NCBI GenBank assembly: GCA_015478775.1
Contig: JADMKP010000001.1
Span: forward strand, 62,001-126,000
Length of the DNA stretch: 64,000 nucleotides
Direction: 5' to 3'
Source of the DNA: Fermentimonas sp.
GTDB taxonomy: Bacteria; Bacteroidota; Bacteroidia; Bacteroidales; Dysgonomonadaceae
The notes beneath the pieces are model-generated. The model saw only the letters and a program-made list of their open reading frames with translations, was not told where the DNA came from and did not search any database. The position numbers and the translations under genes are program-made. Each line of letters starts with the position of its first letter. Position 1 is the stretch's first letter. Shown here piece by piece: positions 9,448 through 17,849 of the stretch.

Positions 9448-9537
9448 CACCAATCGCGTGATTTAACATTTATTACTGCATTCATTATATCAGGAATTAC
9501 AATTATATTCATGGAGAAGATAAAAGATAAGATTTGA
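9448..9537 (+). pseudogene. Possible remnant of an MFS transporter C terminus
   Basis: In a 383-base gap between the SusC gene and the betaine operon, the plus-strand frame from 9448 to the TGA at 9537 reads FITAFIISGITIIF followed by a short basic tail. This resembles the last helix of the MFS protein encoded at 366-1580 (SFIISGIIIMIIGI). A stop codon lies just upstream in the same frame, so if real it is a degenerate fragment. The match is short and hydrophobic, hence low confidence. Confidence 0.2.
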
Positions 9538-9548
9538 ATAAAAACAGA

Positions 9549-9588
9549 AAAAATCCAATAAGAAGACAAACCTTCCTATTGGATTTTT
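9549..9588. terminator. Terminator of the porin-betaine transporter operon
   Basis: Arms 9551-9565 and 9572-9586 pair over 15 positions with one mismatch, flanked by A-rich and T-rich runs. It lies just downstream of the ProX stop at 9631 on the minus strand and could work in both directions. Confidence 0.7.
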
Positions 9589-9630
9589 ATTATAGTAATG
9601 CGAGATCTTAATTTAAATAATCACTCTTAA

Positions 9631-10491
9631 CTATTCAAACCAAGAATCAACAACACTCTTGTTATCTTCATACCACTGTAAAGCTCCAGACTCCTCACCT
9701 TCACTATCAATAGTAGCCATCAAATCATAAAGCTGATCTTCAGTTAAATTAAATTTCCTAAAGAAGCCGGCAGCCTCAGGCATATCTTCCTCAAAACCTT
9801 TTCTAGAGATGATAGCACAAACATCCATTGGATAAACACCCTTTGGATCCTCCAAATACTTAATATCAAAATTCATCCATTTATAATGCGGTTTCCATCC
9901 TGTAATTACAACCCAATCATTATTTTTTACAGCTTTATCAAGGTTAGCCACCATTGCAGGACCACTAGAAGAAATTTGTTCAAAATTCAAATCATATTCA
10001 TCAATAGCTTTTAGAGTGCTTGCATGAATGCCTGCACCACTGCCAATTCCAATAATCTTATTTCCAAATTTATCGCCATTTGCATTAAGCTCCTCGATAG
10101 AATTAATAGTTACATAAGAAGGTACAACAAGACCGGTAGTTCCTTCACTAAACGCCTCACCTAAAATCACGAGCTTATCACCATAATCATTCCAATAATC
10201 CACATGAGTATGAGGCAACCACGCATCCATAAATACATCACCTTTGGAGTTGGTCTTAGACAACTCACCGTAAATCAATCCAGGCTCAAGGTTAATAAGC
10301 TCAACCTCATAATCTTTATCTTCAAGTGCCACTTTTGCAAGATGCGTAAATGCAACACCTTCGGCCCAATTGGGATATAGTATAGTAACTTTCTCTTTAC
10401 CGCTACCGGCACCACCTCCACAGGACATTACCATAAGAGCTAAACTTAGCACAAGGGTTACACCTAAAAACTTTTTCATCACTTTATTCAT
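9631..10491 (-). CDS. proX: Glycine betaine/proline-type ABC transporter, substrate-binding lipoprotein
   Basis: This 286-residue OpuAC-domain protein captures quaternary-ammonium osmolytes in the periplasm for the ProWV transporter. The signal ends in Cys24 (VMSCGGG), indicating a lipid anchor in place of the free periplasmic form of E. coli. Aromatic positions expected to form the cation-binding cage are seen in YPNWAEG, DAWLPHTH and VITGWKPHYKW. The gene is last in the porin-proV-proW-proX operon, 34 bases after ProW, and is followed by a terminator. The specific ligand (glycine betaine, proline betaine, carnitine or choline) is not decidable by eye. A second in-frame ATG at 10479 would also keep the signal peptide. 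Confidence 0.9.
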   Translation of the reverse strand: MNKVMKKFLGVTLVLSLALMVMSCGGGAGSGKEKVTILYPNWAEGVAFTHLAKVALEDKDYEVELINLEPGLIYGELSKTNSKGDVFMDAWLPHTHVDYWNDYGDKLVILGEAFSEGTTGLVVPSYVTINSIEELNANGDKFGNKIIGIGSGAGIHASTLKAIDEYDLNFEQISSSGPAMVANLDKAVKNNDWVVITGWKPHYKWMNFDIKYLEDPKGVYPMDVCAIISRKGFEEDMPEAAGFFRKFNLTEDQLYDLMATIDSEGEESGALQWYEDNKSVVDSWFE

Positions 10492-10525
10492 AATTCTTTT
10501 TATTTATTTCTTCTATTTATATTTT

Positions 10526-11392
10526 CTATCCTTTTTTATTTGCAAACGATTGAGTGATACGGTCAAGTATAATTGCAAGAATCACAATACCTAGTCCCGA
10601 CTCAAAACCTTTAGCTATATCATTTTGTTGGATTCCCTGATATACAACACTTCCCAATCCTTTAGCCCCAACCATTGAAGCAATCACTACCATCGATAAG
10701 GCAAGTAAAATCACCTGGTTTACACCTGTAAGTATTGTAGGCATTGCTAGAGGCAGCTCAATCTTATAAAGAATCTGCTTCTCGGTGGCCCCAAAAGCAC
10801 GCCCCGCTTCAACCACATCATCTGAAACACTTCTTATTCCTAGACTGGTGAGTCGCACCGCAGGAGGAAGTGAAAAAATTACTGTTGCCACTATACCTGG
10901 AGTATTTCCCACACTAAAAAAGAAAATTGCAGGAATCAGATAAACAAAGGCCGGCATAGTTTGCATAAAGTCGAGTACAGGCTTAATTATAACATCAGCA
11001 GTTCTGTTTTTAGCAGCAAGAATCCCAAAAGGAATTCCTAGAATCAGCGCAATAAATGTAGACACAAGCACCAATGTAGTAGTATGCATAGCATCGCGCC
11101 AATATCCCATAACATATATAAGTCCTAAACCAAAAATTATAAATGATACCAGGCCAGCAGCTTTTTTCAATCCCTCTCTTTTAAACATCAGTTTACCAGA
11201 CTTAGCACACCAAGCAAGTACCACAACAACCAGCAGGAACACACCAAAAGGAATCGACAATAGAATATCGTTCATACTATCCACCGTCCATGAAATCACA
11301 TCATCAATAGCACCCCATAAAAACGATAAATTTTCTTCTAAGGCATTAATTCCTATCTCAATATATTTTCCTAAATCAATAATTCTATTCAT
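10526..11392 (-). CDS. proW: Glycine betaine ABC transporter permease
   Basis: The product has 288 residues with several membrane segments of the binding-protein-dependent permease fold. The coupling-helix EAA motif appears as EAGRAFGATEKQILYKIELPL, here noted as residues about 193-213, which contacts the ATPase. A soluble or amphipathic N-terminal stretch precedes the core as in ProW. It lies between ProV (upstream) and ProX (downstream) on the same strand with 30-odd-base gaps. The frame can be extended by one GTG codon to 11395; the ATG at 11392 is chosen. Confidence 0.92.
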   Translation of the reverse strand: MNRIIDLGKYIEIGINALEENLSFLWGAIDDVISWTVDSMNDILLSIPFGVFLLVVVVLAWCAKSGKLMFKREGLKKAAGLVSFIIFGLGLIYVMGYWRDAMHTTTLVLVSTFIALILGIPFGILAAKNRTADVIIKPVLDFMQTMPAFVYLIPAIFFFSVGNTPGIVATVIFSLPPAVRLTSLGIRSVSDDVVEAGRAFGATEKQILYKIELPLAMPTILTGVNQVILLALSMVVIASMVGAKGLGSVVYQGIQQNDIAKGFESGLGIVILAIILDRITQSFANKKG

Positions 11393-11422
11393 CACTATTT
11401 ATTATTTTGATAATCTAATGCT

Positions 11423-12682
11423 CTATATTGCATTGGCCTTCTTAATCATACTTTTAACCTCCGCATCTCCATATCTGGTTGCCTCTATAATAAGAGAAGT
11501 CTGAGAAACCAGACCCAACAATCTGCCATCATCTTTATCTACTACCGCAAGAGGATAATTATTTCCTGAAATAAGAGGCAACATCTCTTCAACCGTATAA
11601 TCTGTATAAACGCTAGGAACCTCACTTTTCAATGCTTTCTCCAGTGTCTCATCCTTATTCTCTGCCAAGTCAAGAACATCATTGAGCCATACATAACCTA
11701 AAAAAGTACGGTGTTCATCCTCCACAGGTAAAAACTGAACACTTTGAGCACGCATCTTACGGATTGCACGCATTGGACCATCTTTTTTAATACGAAGAAG
11801 CGATGGTTTTGTAAACATCAGCGACTCAGCTGTAATAATTGTTTTACGGTCTACCTTCTCAACAAAAGCCTCAACATATTCACTGGCAGGATTTGTCAGA
11901 ATCTCTTCAGGAGTACCAATTTGTTCAATAATACCATCCTTCATTATCATAATTCTGTCGCCTAGCTTAATAGCCTCATCCAAATCATGCGTAATAAATA
12001 CAATTGTCTTATGCACCTTCTCCTGAATTTGCAGAAGCTCATCCTGCATATCCGATTTAATAAGCGGATCTAGAGCAGAGAAAGCCTCATCCATAAGCAA
12101 TACCTCCGTATCATTTGCCAGAGCCCTTGCCAAGCCAACACGCTGCTGCATACCGCCCGACATTTCAGATGGATAGTGATACTCATAACCTTCAAGCCCC
12201 ACTGTCTCGAGAGCCTGCAAAGCTTTTTTCTCCCGATCCTCCTTTACTTCACCTCTAAGCTCCAGTCCAAAAGCAGCATTCTCAAGAATTGTTTTATGAG
12301 GAAGCAAACCAAACTTCTGAAACACCATACTCATTTCGTAACGACGAGTATTCAGAAGCTCATTGTTCCCTTCACGAGTAATATCCTTATCCTTAAAAAA
12401 CACCTTCCCAGCAGTAGGCTCATTAAGTCGGTTCAAGCAACGTATCAAGGTAGATTTACCACTCCCTGACAGTCCCATCACCACAAAAATCTCCCCTTCA
12501 TACACTTCAAAACTCGCCTTGCTTATACCAACAGTACATTTTGTTTTAGCAAGTATCTCCGATTTAGAAACACCTTTGTCGAGCATCTCCAGAGCCTCTT
12601 TTTTACGCTTTCCAAAAATAACAGAGAGATCTTCAACCCTCAGCTTTACATTCTTAATATTATCAGTCATTATATTTGTCAT
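11423..12682 (-). CDS. proV: Glycine betaine ABC transporter ATP-binding protein with CBS pair
   Basis: The 419-residue ATPase has the ProV-specific preface (LDKGVSKSEILAKT), Walker A GLSGSGKST, signature MSGGMQQRVGLARAL, and Walker B VLLMDEAFSALDPL. Residues from about 300 onward carry two CBS motifs (QSVQFLPVED, NNYPLAVVDKDDGRLLGLV); in OpuA such tandem CBS domains sense ionic strength, so osmotic gating of transport is plausible. The open frame extends to 12766 but that would run 80 bases into the porin gene; the ATG at 12682 begins just after the porin stop, and a second ATG at 12670 is also possible. Confidence 0.93.
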   Translation of the reverse strand: MTNIMTDNIKNVKLRVEDLSVIFGKRKKEALEMLDKGVSKSEILAKTKCTVGISKASFEVYEGEIFVVMGLSGSGKSTLIRCLNRLNEPTAGKVFFKDKDITREGNNELLNTRRYEMSMVFQKFGLLPHKTILENAAFGLELRGEVKEDREKKALQALETVGLEGYEYHYPSEMSGGMQQRVGLARALANDTEVLLMDEAFSALDPLIKSDMQDELLQIQEKVHKTIVFITHDLDEAIKLGDRIMIMKDGIIEQIGTPEEILTNPASEYVEAFVEKVDRKTIITAESLMFTKPSLLRIKKDGPMRAIRKMRAQSVQFLPVEDEHRTFLGYVWLNDVLDLAENKDETLEKALKSEVPSVYTDYTVEEMLPLISGNNYPLAVVDKDDGRLLGLVSQTSLIIEATRYGDAEVKSMIKKANAI

Positions 12683-12686
12683 TATA

Positions 12687-13889
12687 TTAAAAGTAATAGC
12701 CCATGTTGATATTAAACCTACTATTCCATTTGGCGTTCTCAACACCCGATCCAAGACCTTTTCCAAATGAATCTGTTAGCCAAGGCTGATTCTTACCCAT
12801 AGCATAATCTATATAAGTATATATCGGTCCCGCTGTAATCATCATTCCTGGAACCAGAAAATGAGTATCATGAAAAAGATCAACATCTTTATCCACCATC
12901 GAATAGTTGACATATGGCTGAATAGAACTAATTGGGCCCCATCTCACAGGAAAAGTATATGCAATACCAGCCACGTAAATATTAGATTTAGATGCTACAC
13001 CACCAGTGTAGCCATCGCCACCGGCATAACCATAAGCATAAGCACCCATTGGAACTACATCAAGCTTCTCACCATCATCACCAAGAGCATTATAATCATA
13101 ACGAATAACCTCTGTTTTAAGGTTAAACCCACCAAAATCACCCTCAACATGCGCTGCAAAAGCAGTAGAAAGTTCCGACTTATCCAAAGTAGAGTTATAA
13201 ATACCACCAGCCTGAGCCGAGATACCTACATTCCAATTTTCATTAAAATGCCATACCAAGCGACCATTAAACTGATCCAGTTCTTTAAGATTAGCCGATA
13301 CATCATCAACAATCACACCATCACTATTAACATACGCACCACTGCCAGGAATAATATCATAAGAATACCTTCCTGCCTGAGCATCAGCACCCGGTCCCGA
13401 AGGCTCGGCCTGTCTAAAATAAGCCAGCGACAGATCAAGATTATCAGCAGGCTTAATATCAAAGCTTATCCCCATATCATAATCATCTTCCAATCCTACA
13501 TAATATGGAATCTGAAAAAACCAGTTATGCGATGCAAAACCCTGAATCCCAAAAGGCACCTGCGAAACACCCACCTTCATGTAGATGTCATCAGAAAAAG
13601 CATAACCAAAATACCCATGATGCAAGAAGTGAGTGTCTGAAGAAGGATAAAAGCGGTATTCAAAACTAAGGTCAACACCCGATAGGGAACCATCAACATT
13701 AAGTCGCCACGTATCCCATGTCATTTGTGGGTTTTGTTTGCTGCCCCCACCCTCATAATTTGTAGAAAGCAAATTATACCTAACTGCGCCCCCTATTTTA
13801 ATACCATCTTGTTTGTTGTTTGATTGTGAAAACAGAGAAAATGAAAAAATTGATAACGTTAAAACTAAAAAGATCCTTTTTAAAAACAT
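12687..13889 (-). CDS. Outer-membrane porin, first gene of betaine operon
   Basis: This 400-residue protein has a clear signal peptide (cleavage after SLFSQ, about residue 22) and then alternating amphipathic strands with many Tyr/Trp/Gly and a terminal aromatic residue (INMGYYF), as in 16- or 18-strand barrels. The LSFEYRFY and YMKVGVSQVPFG stretches recall phosphate-selective or OprP/OprO-type porins. Its stop lies four bases before the ProV start, so it is almost certainly co-transcribed and probably lets betaine or related osmolytes cross the outer membrane. That role is inferred from position only; no substrate motif is known to me. Confidence 0.75.
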   Translation of the reverse strand: MFLKRIFLVLTLSIFSFSLFSQSNNKQDGIKIGGAVRYNLLSTNYEGGGSKQNPQMTWDTWRLNVDGSLSGVDLSFEYRFYPSSDTHFLHHGYFGYAFSDDIYMKVGVSQVPFGIQGFASHNWFFQIPYYVGLEDDYDMGISFDIKPADNLDLSLAYFRQAEPSGPGADAQAGRYSYDIIPGSGAYVNSDGVIVDDVSANLKELDQFNGRLVWHFNENWNVGISAQAGGIYNSTLDKSELSTAFAAHVEGDFGGFNLKTEVIRYDYNALGDDGEKLDVVPMGAYAYGYAGGDGYTGGVASKSNIYVAGIAYTFPVRWGPISSIQPYVNYSMVDKDVDLFHDTHFLVPGMMITAGPIYTYIDYAMGKNQPWLTDSFGKGLGSGVENAKWNSRFNINMGYYF

Positions 13890-14055
13890 AATTTATTTTT
13901 GAGTTACTATATTCATATAGAAAACACAGCCTTATAAATTAATAAAGCAATAGTTTCTATATCAGCATGTAACAGGAGGATTTTCCGCACTTAATTGAAT
14001 GAGTCCATTCATTTGATTTGTTAAAAAAAGCGGTGCATTTTCCAAAACGCGGTTG

Positions 14056-14087
14056 CAAATGTATGAAAAGTACGGTTAACAATCAAG
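14056..14087 (-). promoter_or_regulatory. Promoter of porin-proVWX operon
   Basis: On the minus strand TACATTTG (14056-14063) lies 20 bases from a CTTG (14084-14087), fitting the TTTG/TAnnTTTG pattern with one mismatch. Predicted transcription start is near 14049, giving a leader of about 160 bases before the porin ATG at 13889. The leader contains no obvious terminator; the rest of the 326-base gap (13890-14215) shows nothing else I can name. Confidence 0.5.
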
Positions 14088-14215
14088 TTATACAGCAGTT
14101 AATCATAAAAAAAATAAACTATTAACACATAAATTCATTATCTACAAGTTTGATTTTTGAACCAAGCAATGCATAATGGTGTTTTTATACTTATACCTTA
14201 TAAACCCGGTAATGT

Positions 14216-14710
14216 ATGTATAAATTCGATCAGGATAAAATTGACAAAATAAGTGACCTACTTATTAAGCAAGGTAAAACTCTAGCCGTTGCCGAAAGCT
14301 GCACATCAGGATTAATACAGAATGTGTTTTCACAAGCCAAACAAGCAACGCTTTTTTATCAGGGCGGAATGACTCTTTATAACCTTGGGCAGAAAGCAAA
14401 ACATTTAAATGTAAACCCCATCACCTCCGAAACGTGCAATTCCGTAAGTAAAGAAGTTGCCGAAAAAATGGCACTTGAAGTGGCGGTAGCTTTTAATGCA
14501 GAATTGGGTGTTGCAATAACCGGATACGCACAGCCAATGCCTAAGTTGTCTATAAATAGCTGTTATGCATACATAGCACTTACGGAAGGCACTAAAATTT
14601 TGTTCTCTAAAAAGATTAAAGGCGATGCATCAAAAACTTTACTTGAAAATCAGTTTATTTTTATGGAGAAAGTGGTTGATGAGATCTTAAGTATCATCTT
14701 AACAGAGTAA
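14216..14710 (+). CDS. pncC: Stand-alone CinA C-terminal domain, nicotinamide-nucleotide amidase-like
   Basis: The 164-residue product is the CinA_C domain alone, the form that in E. coli (PncC) deamidates NMN to nicotinate mononucleotide in pyridine-nucleotide recycling. The conserved AESCTSGLI with the catalytic Ser is at residues 25-33, YQGGMTLYN near 54, SKEVAEKMA near 85, and AITGYAQP near 103. In most relatives the last motif reads ITGIAGP; here Tyr and Gln replace Ile and Gly, which may alter activity. The COG1058 N-terminal domain is absent. The gene is alone between the betaine operon promoter region and a terminator at 14745-14787. Confidence 0.82.
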   Translation: MYKFDQDKIDKISDLLIKQGKTLAVAESCTSGLIQNVFSQAKQATLFYQGGMTLYNLGQKAKHLNVNPITSETCNSVSKEVAEKMALEVAVAFNAELGVAITGYAQPMPKLSINSCYAYIALTEGTKILFSKKIKGDASKTLLENQFIFMEKVVDEILSIILTE

Positions 14711-14744
14711 ACAATAAATATATTATAATATTGAACTATAAATA

Positions 14745-14787
14745 AAAAACACCACCTTTTGGTTTTACTCCAAAAGGTGGTGTTTTT
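14745..14787. terminator. Bidirectional terminator, 18-bp perfect stem
   Basis: Arms 14745-14762 and 14770-14787 are perfect complements around a seven-base loop, with A and T runs on either side. It lies between the convergent PncC gene and the second SusCD operon and can end both. Confidence 0.9.
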
Positions 14788-14840
14788 TTAACAGCTTAAG
14801 ACACAAAGCATGTAAAGTTTTGTGTCTTAAATTTTAGAAT

Positions 14841-16199
14841 TTATCTAAAAAGAACTTTTCCTTGAAGATTCTTTAACTGATTAGTATTTTTGCTGAAACC
14901 AATTTTCGCACTTCTAGTCGAAATAGCACTCAAGCTAGTGATTACATCATCAACACTATCAACAGCATATTCAAAAGAGTCTGTGTCAACTTCTTGAAGT
15001 TCTCCATCTTCATTATAAGAAACTGCTACTAGAATATAGTCGCCATCTTCATCACAAGAGATATTGTAATTTCCACTTGCAGATACATCCATAGCTTCAA
15101 TGCTTCCATCATCAATACCTTCTACTATATCATCTAATAAAATTTCAGAATCATCTGCTACAAGTGCAATTTTTGCATTTGCAACATCTTCTCCCAGTTC
15201 CACTTCAGCTACAACATAACTAGCATCATCTAGATTAATGAAACGACCAATGTAATTTACATCAATTGAGTAATCAGCCCTAATAACACCTGGCATAACA
15301 ACTACGAATGCTCCGCTGCCATTAGCAGGGTACATACCTCCATCATTATAATCTGCCATTTTAGCAAGCAATTGTCCTGCAGGAAAAGTAATTACACCAT
15401 TTTCAAATGTACCAGTAAGACCATCTTCTTTTACTTCCTCAAGTGTTTTCCCTTGTGACATGCGTAGCGCAGCTATACTTCCAAATGAAAACATTCCATA
15501 ACCCCAATCCATTCCAACTTCTTGAAGATTGATAAAAACAGCAGTTGGATCTACAGCATTTATTTCAAAATACCAGTCTTGCGAGTCATCCCAGTCACCT
15601 GGCTCATTGTATGGATAAGCAGCTCCATATGGATTAACAAGTCTGAATAATCCAGGTTGCAATAGATTTTCTTGTATTTCAACTTTATATTCGTCATTGC
15701 CAACACCAAACCATGTGCTTACATAGTCATCCGCATACGTTGCATCACCTAATGATTCCCAAGGTGAGGGAACTCCAATTTTAAATAAATATTCTGACTT
15801 ACCATAAACACTAGTATATTCATCCCCTATTTTTATAGACAAATCACTAAAATTATCAAACCCAATTTCTGCTGCATCATAAGTTATTTTTAAAGTAGCT
15901 TTTGATTCACCTTGTGCAAAAGTTACAGATGAAGGGATATTATATAGACCATCATTTCCAGTTATTGTTAACGGAACAGTTATAGCATTATCTGTTTTAA
16001 CTCTTGCAATAATTATATCAAATGAATTTTCTAAACTAGACAATGCAACATTTGAAGAAATAGTGCTAGGAAAATAGACCTGTTCTGAATCAATTTTTTC
16101 AGCCGCAATGTAATCTGGAGCATCATCCTGGCATGAAAACATTGCTGTCATGCCAACCAATACTAAAATTACACCTAATATATTTTTAATTTTTTTCAT
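14841..16199 (-). CDS. Surface lipoprotein of unknown family, SusCD partner
   Basis: A 452-residue lipoprotein (Cys23, AMFSC) encoded last in the second SusCD operon. Residues about 40-145 look like a Calx-beta-type beta sandwich (VTFAQGESKATLKITYDA, then SEYLFKIGVPSPW), followed by a central beta-rich part with many Trp, Tyr, Gly and Asp (DWDDSQDWYFEI) and a C-terminal Fn3-like region ending in a segment resembling a sorting tail (SAKIGFSKN). By position it should be a surface binding protein that feeds SusD, analogous to SusE/SusF in role but not clearly in sequence. No catalytic residues are evident. Confidence 0.6.
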   Translation of the reverse strand: MKKIKNILGVILVLVGMTAMFSCQDDAPDYIAAEKIDSEQVYFPSTISSNVALSSLENSFDIIIARVKTDNAITVPLTITGNDGLYNIPSSVTFAQGESKATLKITYDAAEIGFDNFSDLSIKIGDEYTSVYGKSEYLFKIGVPSPWESLGDATYADDYVSTWFGVGNDEYKVEIQENLLQPGLFRLVNPYGAAYPYNEPGDWDDSQDWYFEINAVDPTAVFINLQEVGMDWGYGMFSFGSIAALRMSQGKTLEEVKEDGLTGTFENGVITFPAGQLLAKMADYNDGGMYPANGSGAFVVVMPGVIRADYSIDVNYIGRFINLDDASYVVAEVELGEDVANAKIALVADDSEILLDDIVEGIDDGSIEAMDVSASGNYNISCDEDGDYILVAVSYNEDGELQEVDTDSFEYAVDSVDDVITSLSAISTRSAKIGFSKNTNQLKNLQGKVLFR

Positions 16200-16214
16200 A
16201 TCAATAATCGTTTA

Positions 16215-17837
16215 TTAGTTAGCAAAAGTACCTATCGCTGTGGGACCTGTTACAGTACCAGTAGGATCAGGATTATTAAGTCCTGTAAGTGCAGCGTTAG
16301 CCTCCATTTCATCAATTGGTATAACTAAGTTCCAATTTGGCTTAATTCCTTTCATATTTATTTTAAAAATATCGCCAGGTGCATTTGTTCCTTCATAGTT
16401 TTGGATAACATCAGGTTTGATACGTTTAGCAGATGGAAATGCATTTCCTTCACCCCAAAATTCTATTCGCATTTGTGTAAGAACTTCTATTTGGAAGCTA
16501 CGTAAATCACTAGCTGAATAATTGTAGTCAGACTGACGATATGATTGCATAAAAGAGTTAAGTTTTGATACACCTGCACCAACACCCTGATCCATACCTA
16601 CAGCTTCAGCTTCAATAAAATACATTTCTTCAATCCTCATTATAGGAATATCAGATACACCACCAACACTATAAGTTTTCCAATCACCACCTCTGGGTCT
16701 AAATTTTAATGATAAATAAGCAGGAGCATCATTGATAAAATCAGCATCACGTACTGTTTTATAATTATAATATTCAAATTTGTCAGGATGTAAAAAAGAA
16801 CGTTTACGGAAATCCGTTTCCGCTATCTTATCATATAAAGAACGATCAATACCAGGCTGAGATAAAGGGGAATAACTCCAGTCTGCCTCCGGTGACATCC
16901 AACCAGTAAAGTTTGCTAAGTTTCTCATATTTTCCGCTGAATAGGTTGCATACCACATCCAAGCTTGATTTACTGTATTAAACCCTGTTAGCTCGTCATC
17001 CCATTGAGATTCAGTAATAGGTCCACCATTATATGTTTCAATTGCTTTACGAGCAAATTCAGCAGCTTTACCATATTGTTCATCCCATAAATAAACCTTT
17101 GCTTTAATACCATAAACTACAGCCAAACTAGGAAACAGTTTAGATTTAGGAGTGTAATCTTGCATTAAACTCTCAGCTAGATCCAAATCTGATAATATAA
17201 ATTCAATCATCTCAGCTCGTGGAGCTCTAGGATTATTTTTTGCATCATCACCCGTTGTAGTTTCAGTTACAAAAGGAACTGTTAATCCTTTTACTTTTGA
17301 AACATCGGTATAAATATTATCAACCGGTTCAAACAACACAGTTAACATATAATAGTTGAATGCCCTATTTGCATAAGCAACTCCCGCTGCGCCCTTGATA
17401 GAGGTTGGCAAACTTTCATCCTCAATGTCAACAGCACCGATAATGTCGTTTGCTGATTTTATGAGTTTATAAAGAGTAAACCATGGAAGGTAAGAGAAAT
17501 AACTATTTTCGCCAAAAGCACCACTAAAGGTATTGTAGTTCCTAAACCAGTCGTAACCAGAATTACTTCCAAGTGGATACATATCACCTAACATCTCAGT
17601 TTGGGCAATCATGAATAATGGATAAGACAAGTCAGTCTCGTGAACCTGGTCGTCATAAACATAATAACCTTGTGTCATTTGAGATGGTATCCCATTCAAT
17701 GAAGCCTCTAAAGCAGACGCAGAAGCACCAATCTGGTCTGAAGTTGCCGTTGAGCCTTCGGGAAATGTCTCGTCAATACAGCTATTTAGCATCAATAATG
17801 ATATAGCCAATAATATTAATATATTAATTCTTTTCAT
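16215..17837 (-). CDS. SusD/RagB-family surface nutrient-binding lipoprotein
   Basis: Encodes 540 residues with a lipoprotein signal ending in Cys20 (LMLNSC). The canonical SusD architecture is visible: an N-terminal helical stretch, the AYANRAFNYYMLTVLFEPVDNIY region near residues 150-172 with the TPR-like helices, SLAVVYGIKAKVYLW near 225, and the C-terminal RIEEMYFIEAEAVG helix with a downstream RIEFWGEGNAFPSAKRI segment. It caps the SusC encoded 12 bases upstream and delivers substrate. Followed 15 bases later by the unknown lipoprotein. Substrate unknown. Confidence 0.92.
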   Translation of the reverse strand: MKRINILILLAISLLMLNSCIDETFPEGSTATSDQIGASASALEASLNGIPSQMTQGYYVYDDQVHETDLSYPLFMIAQTEMLGDMYPLGSNSGYDWFRNYNTFSGAFGENSYFSYLPWFTLYKLIKSANDIIGAVDIEDESLPTSIKGAAGVAYANRAFNYYMLTVLFEPVDNIYTDVSKVKGLTVPFVTETTTGDDAKNNPRAPRAEMIEFILSDLDLAESLMQDYTPKSKLFPSLAVVYGIKAKVYLWDEQYGKAAEFARKAIETYNGGPITESQWDDELTGFNTVNQAWMWYATYSAENMRNLANFTGWMSPEADWSYSPLSQPGIDRSLYDKIAETDFRKRSFLHPDKFEYYNYKTVRDADFINDAPAYLSLKFRPRGGDWKTYSVGGVSDIPIMRIEEMYFIEAEAVGMDQGVGAGVSKLNSFMQSYRQSDYNYSASDLRSFQIEVLTQMRIEFWGEGNAFPSAKRIKPDVIQNYEGTNAPGDIFKINMKGIKPNWNLVIPIDEMEANAALTGLNNPDPTGTVTGPTAIGTFAN

Positions 17838-17849
17838 TTCTGTTAAAAT

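Noticed and set aside
12683-12766. Longer N terminus for ProV overlapping the porin gene
   Set aside because: The extra 28 residues are not of the ProV family and would overlap 80 bases of the porin reading frame; ATG at 12682 starts right after the porin stop.
12861-13640. Plus-strand open frame of 259 codons across the porin gene
   Set aside because: It is antisense to a signal-peptide-bearing barrel gene, has a low-complexity Ile/Thr/Asn-rich translation and no recognisable domain; treated as a shadow frame.
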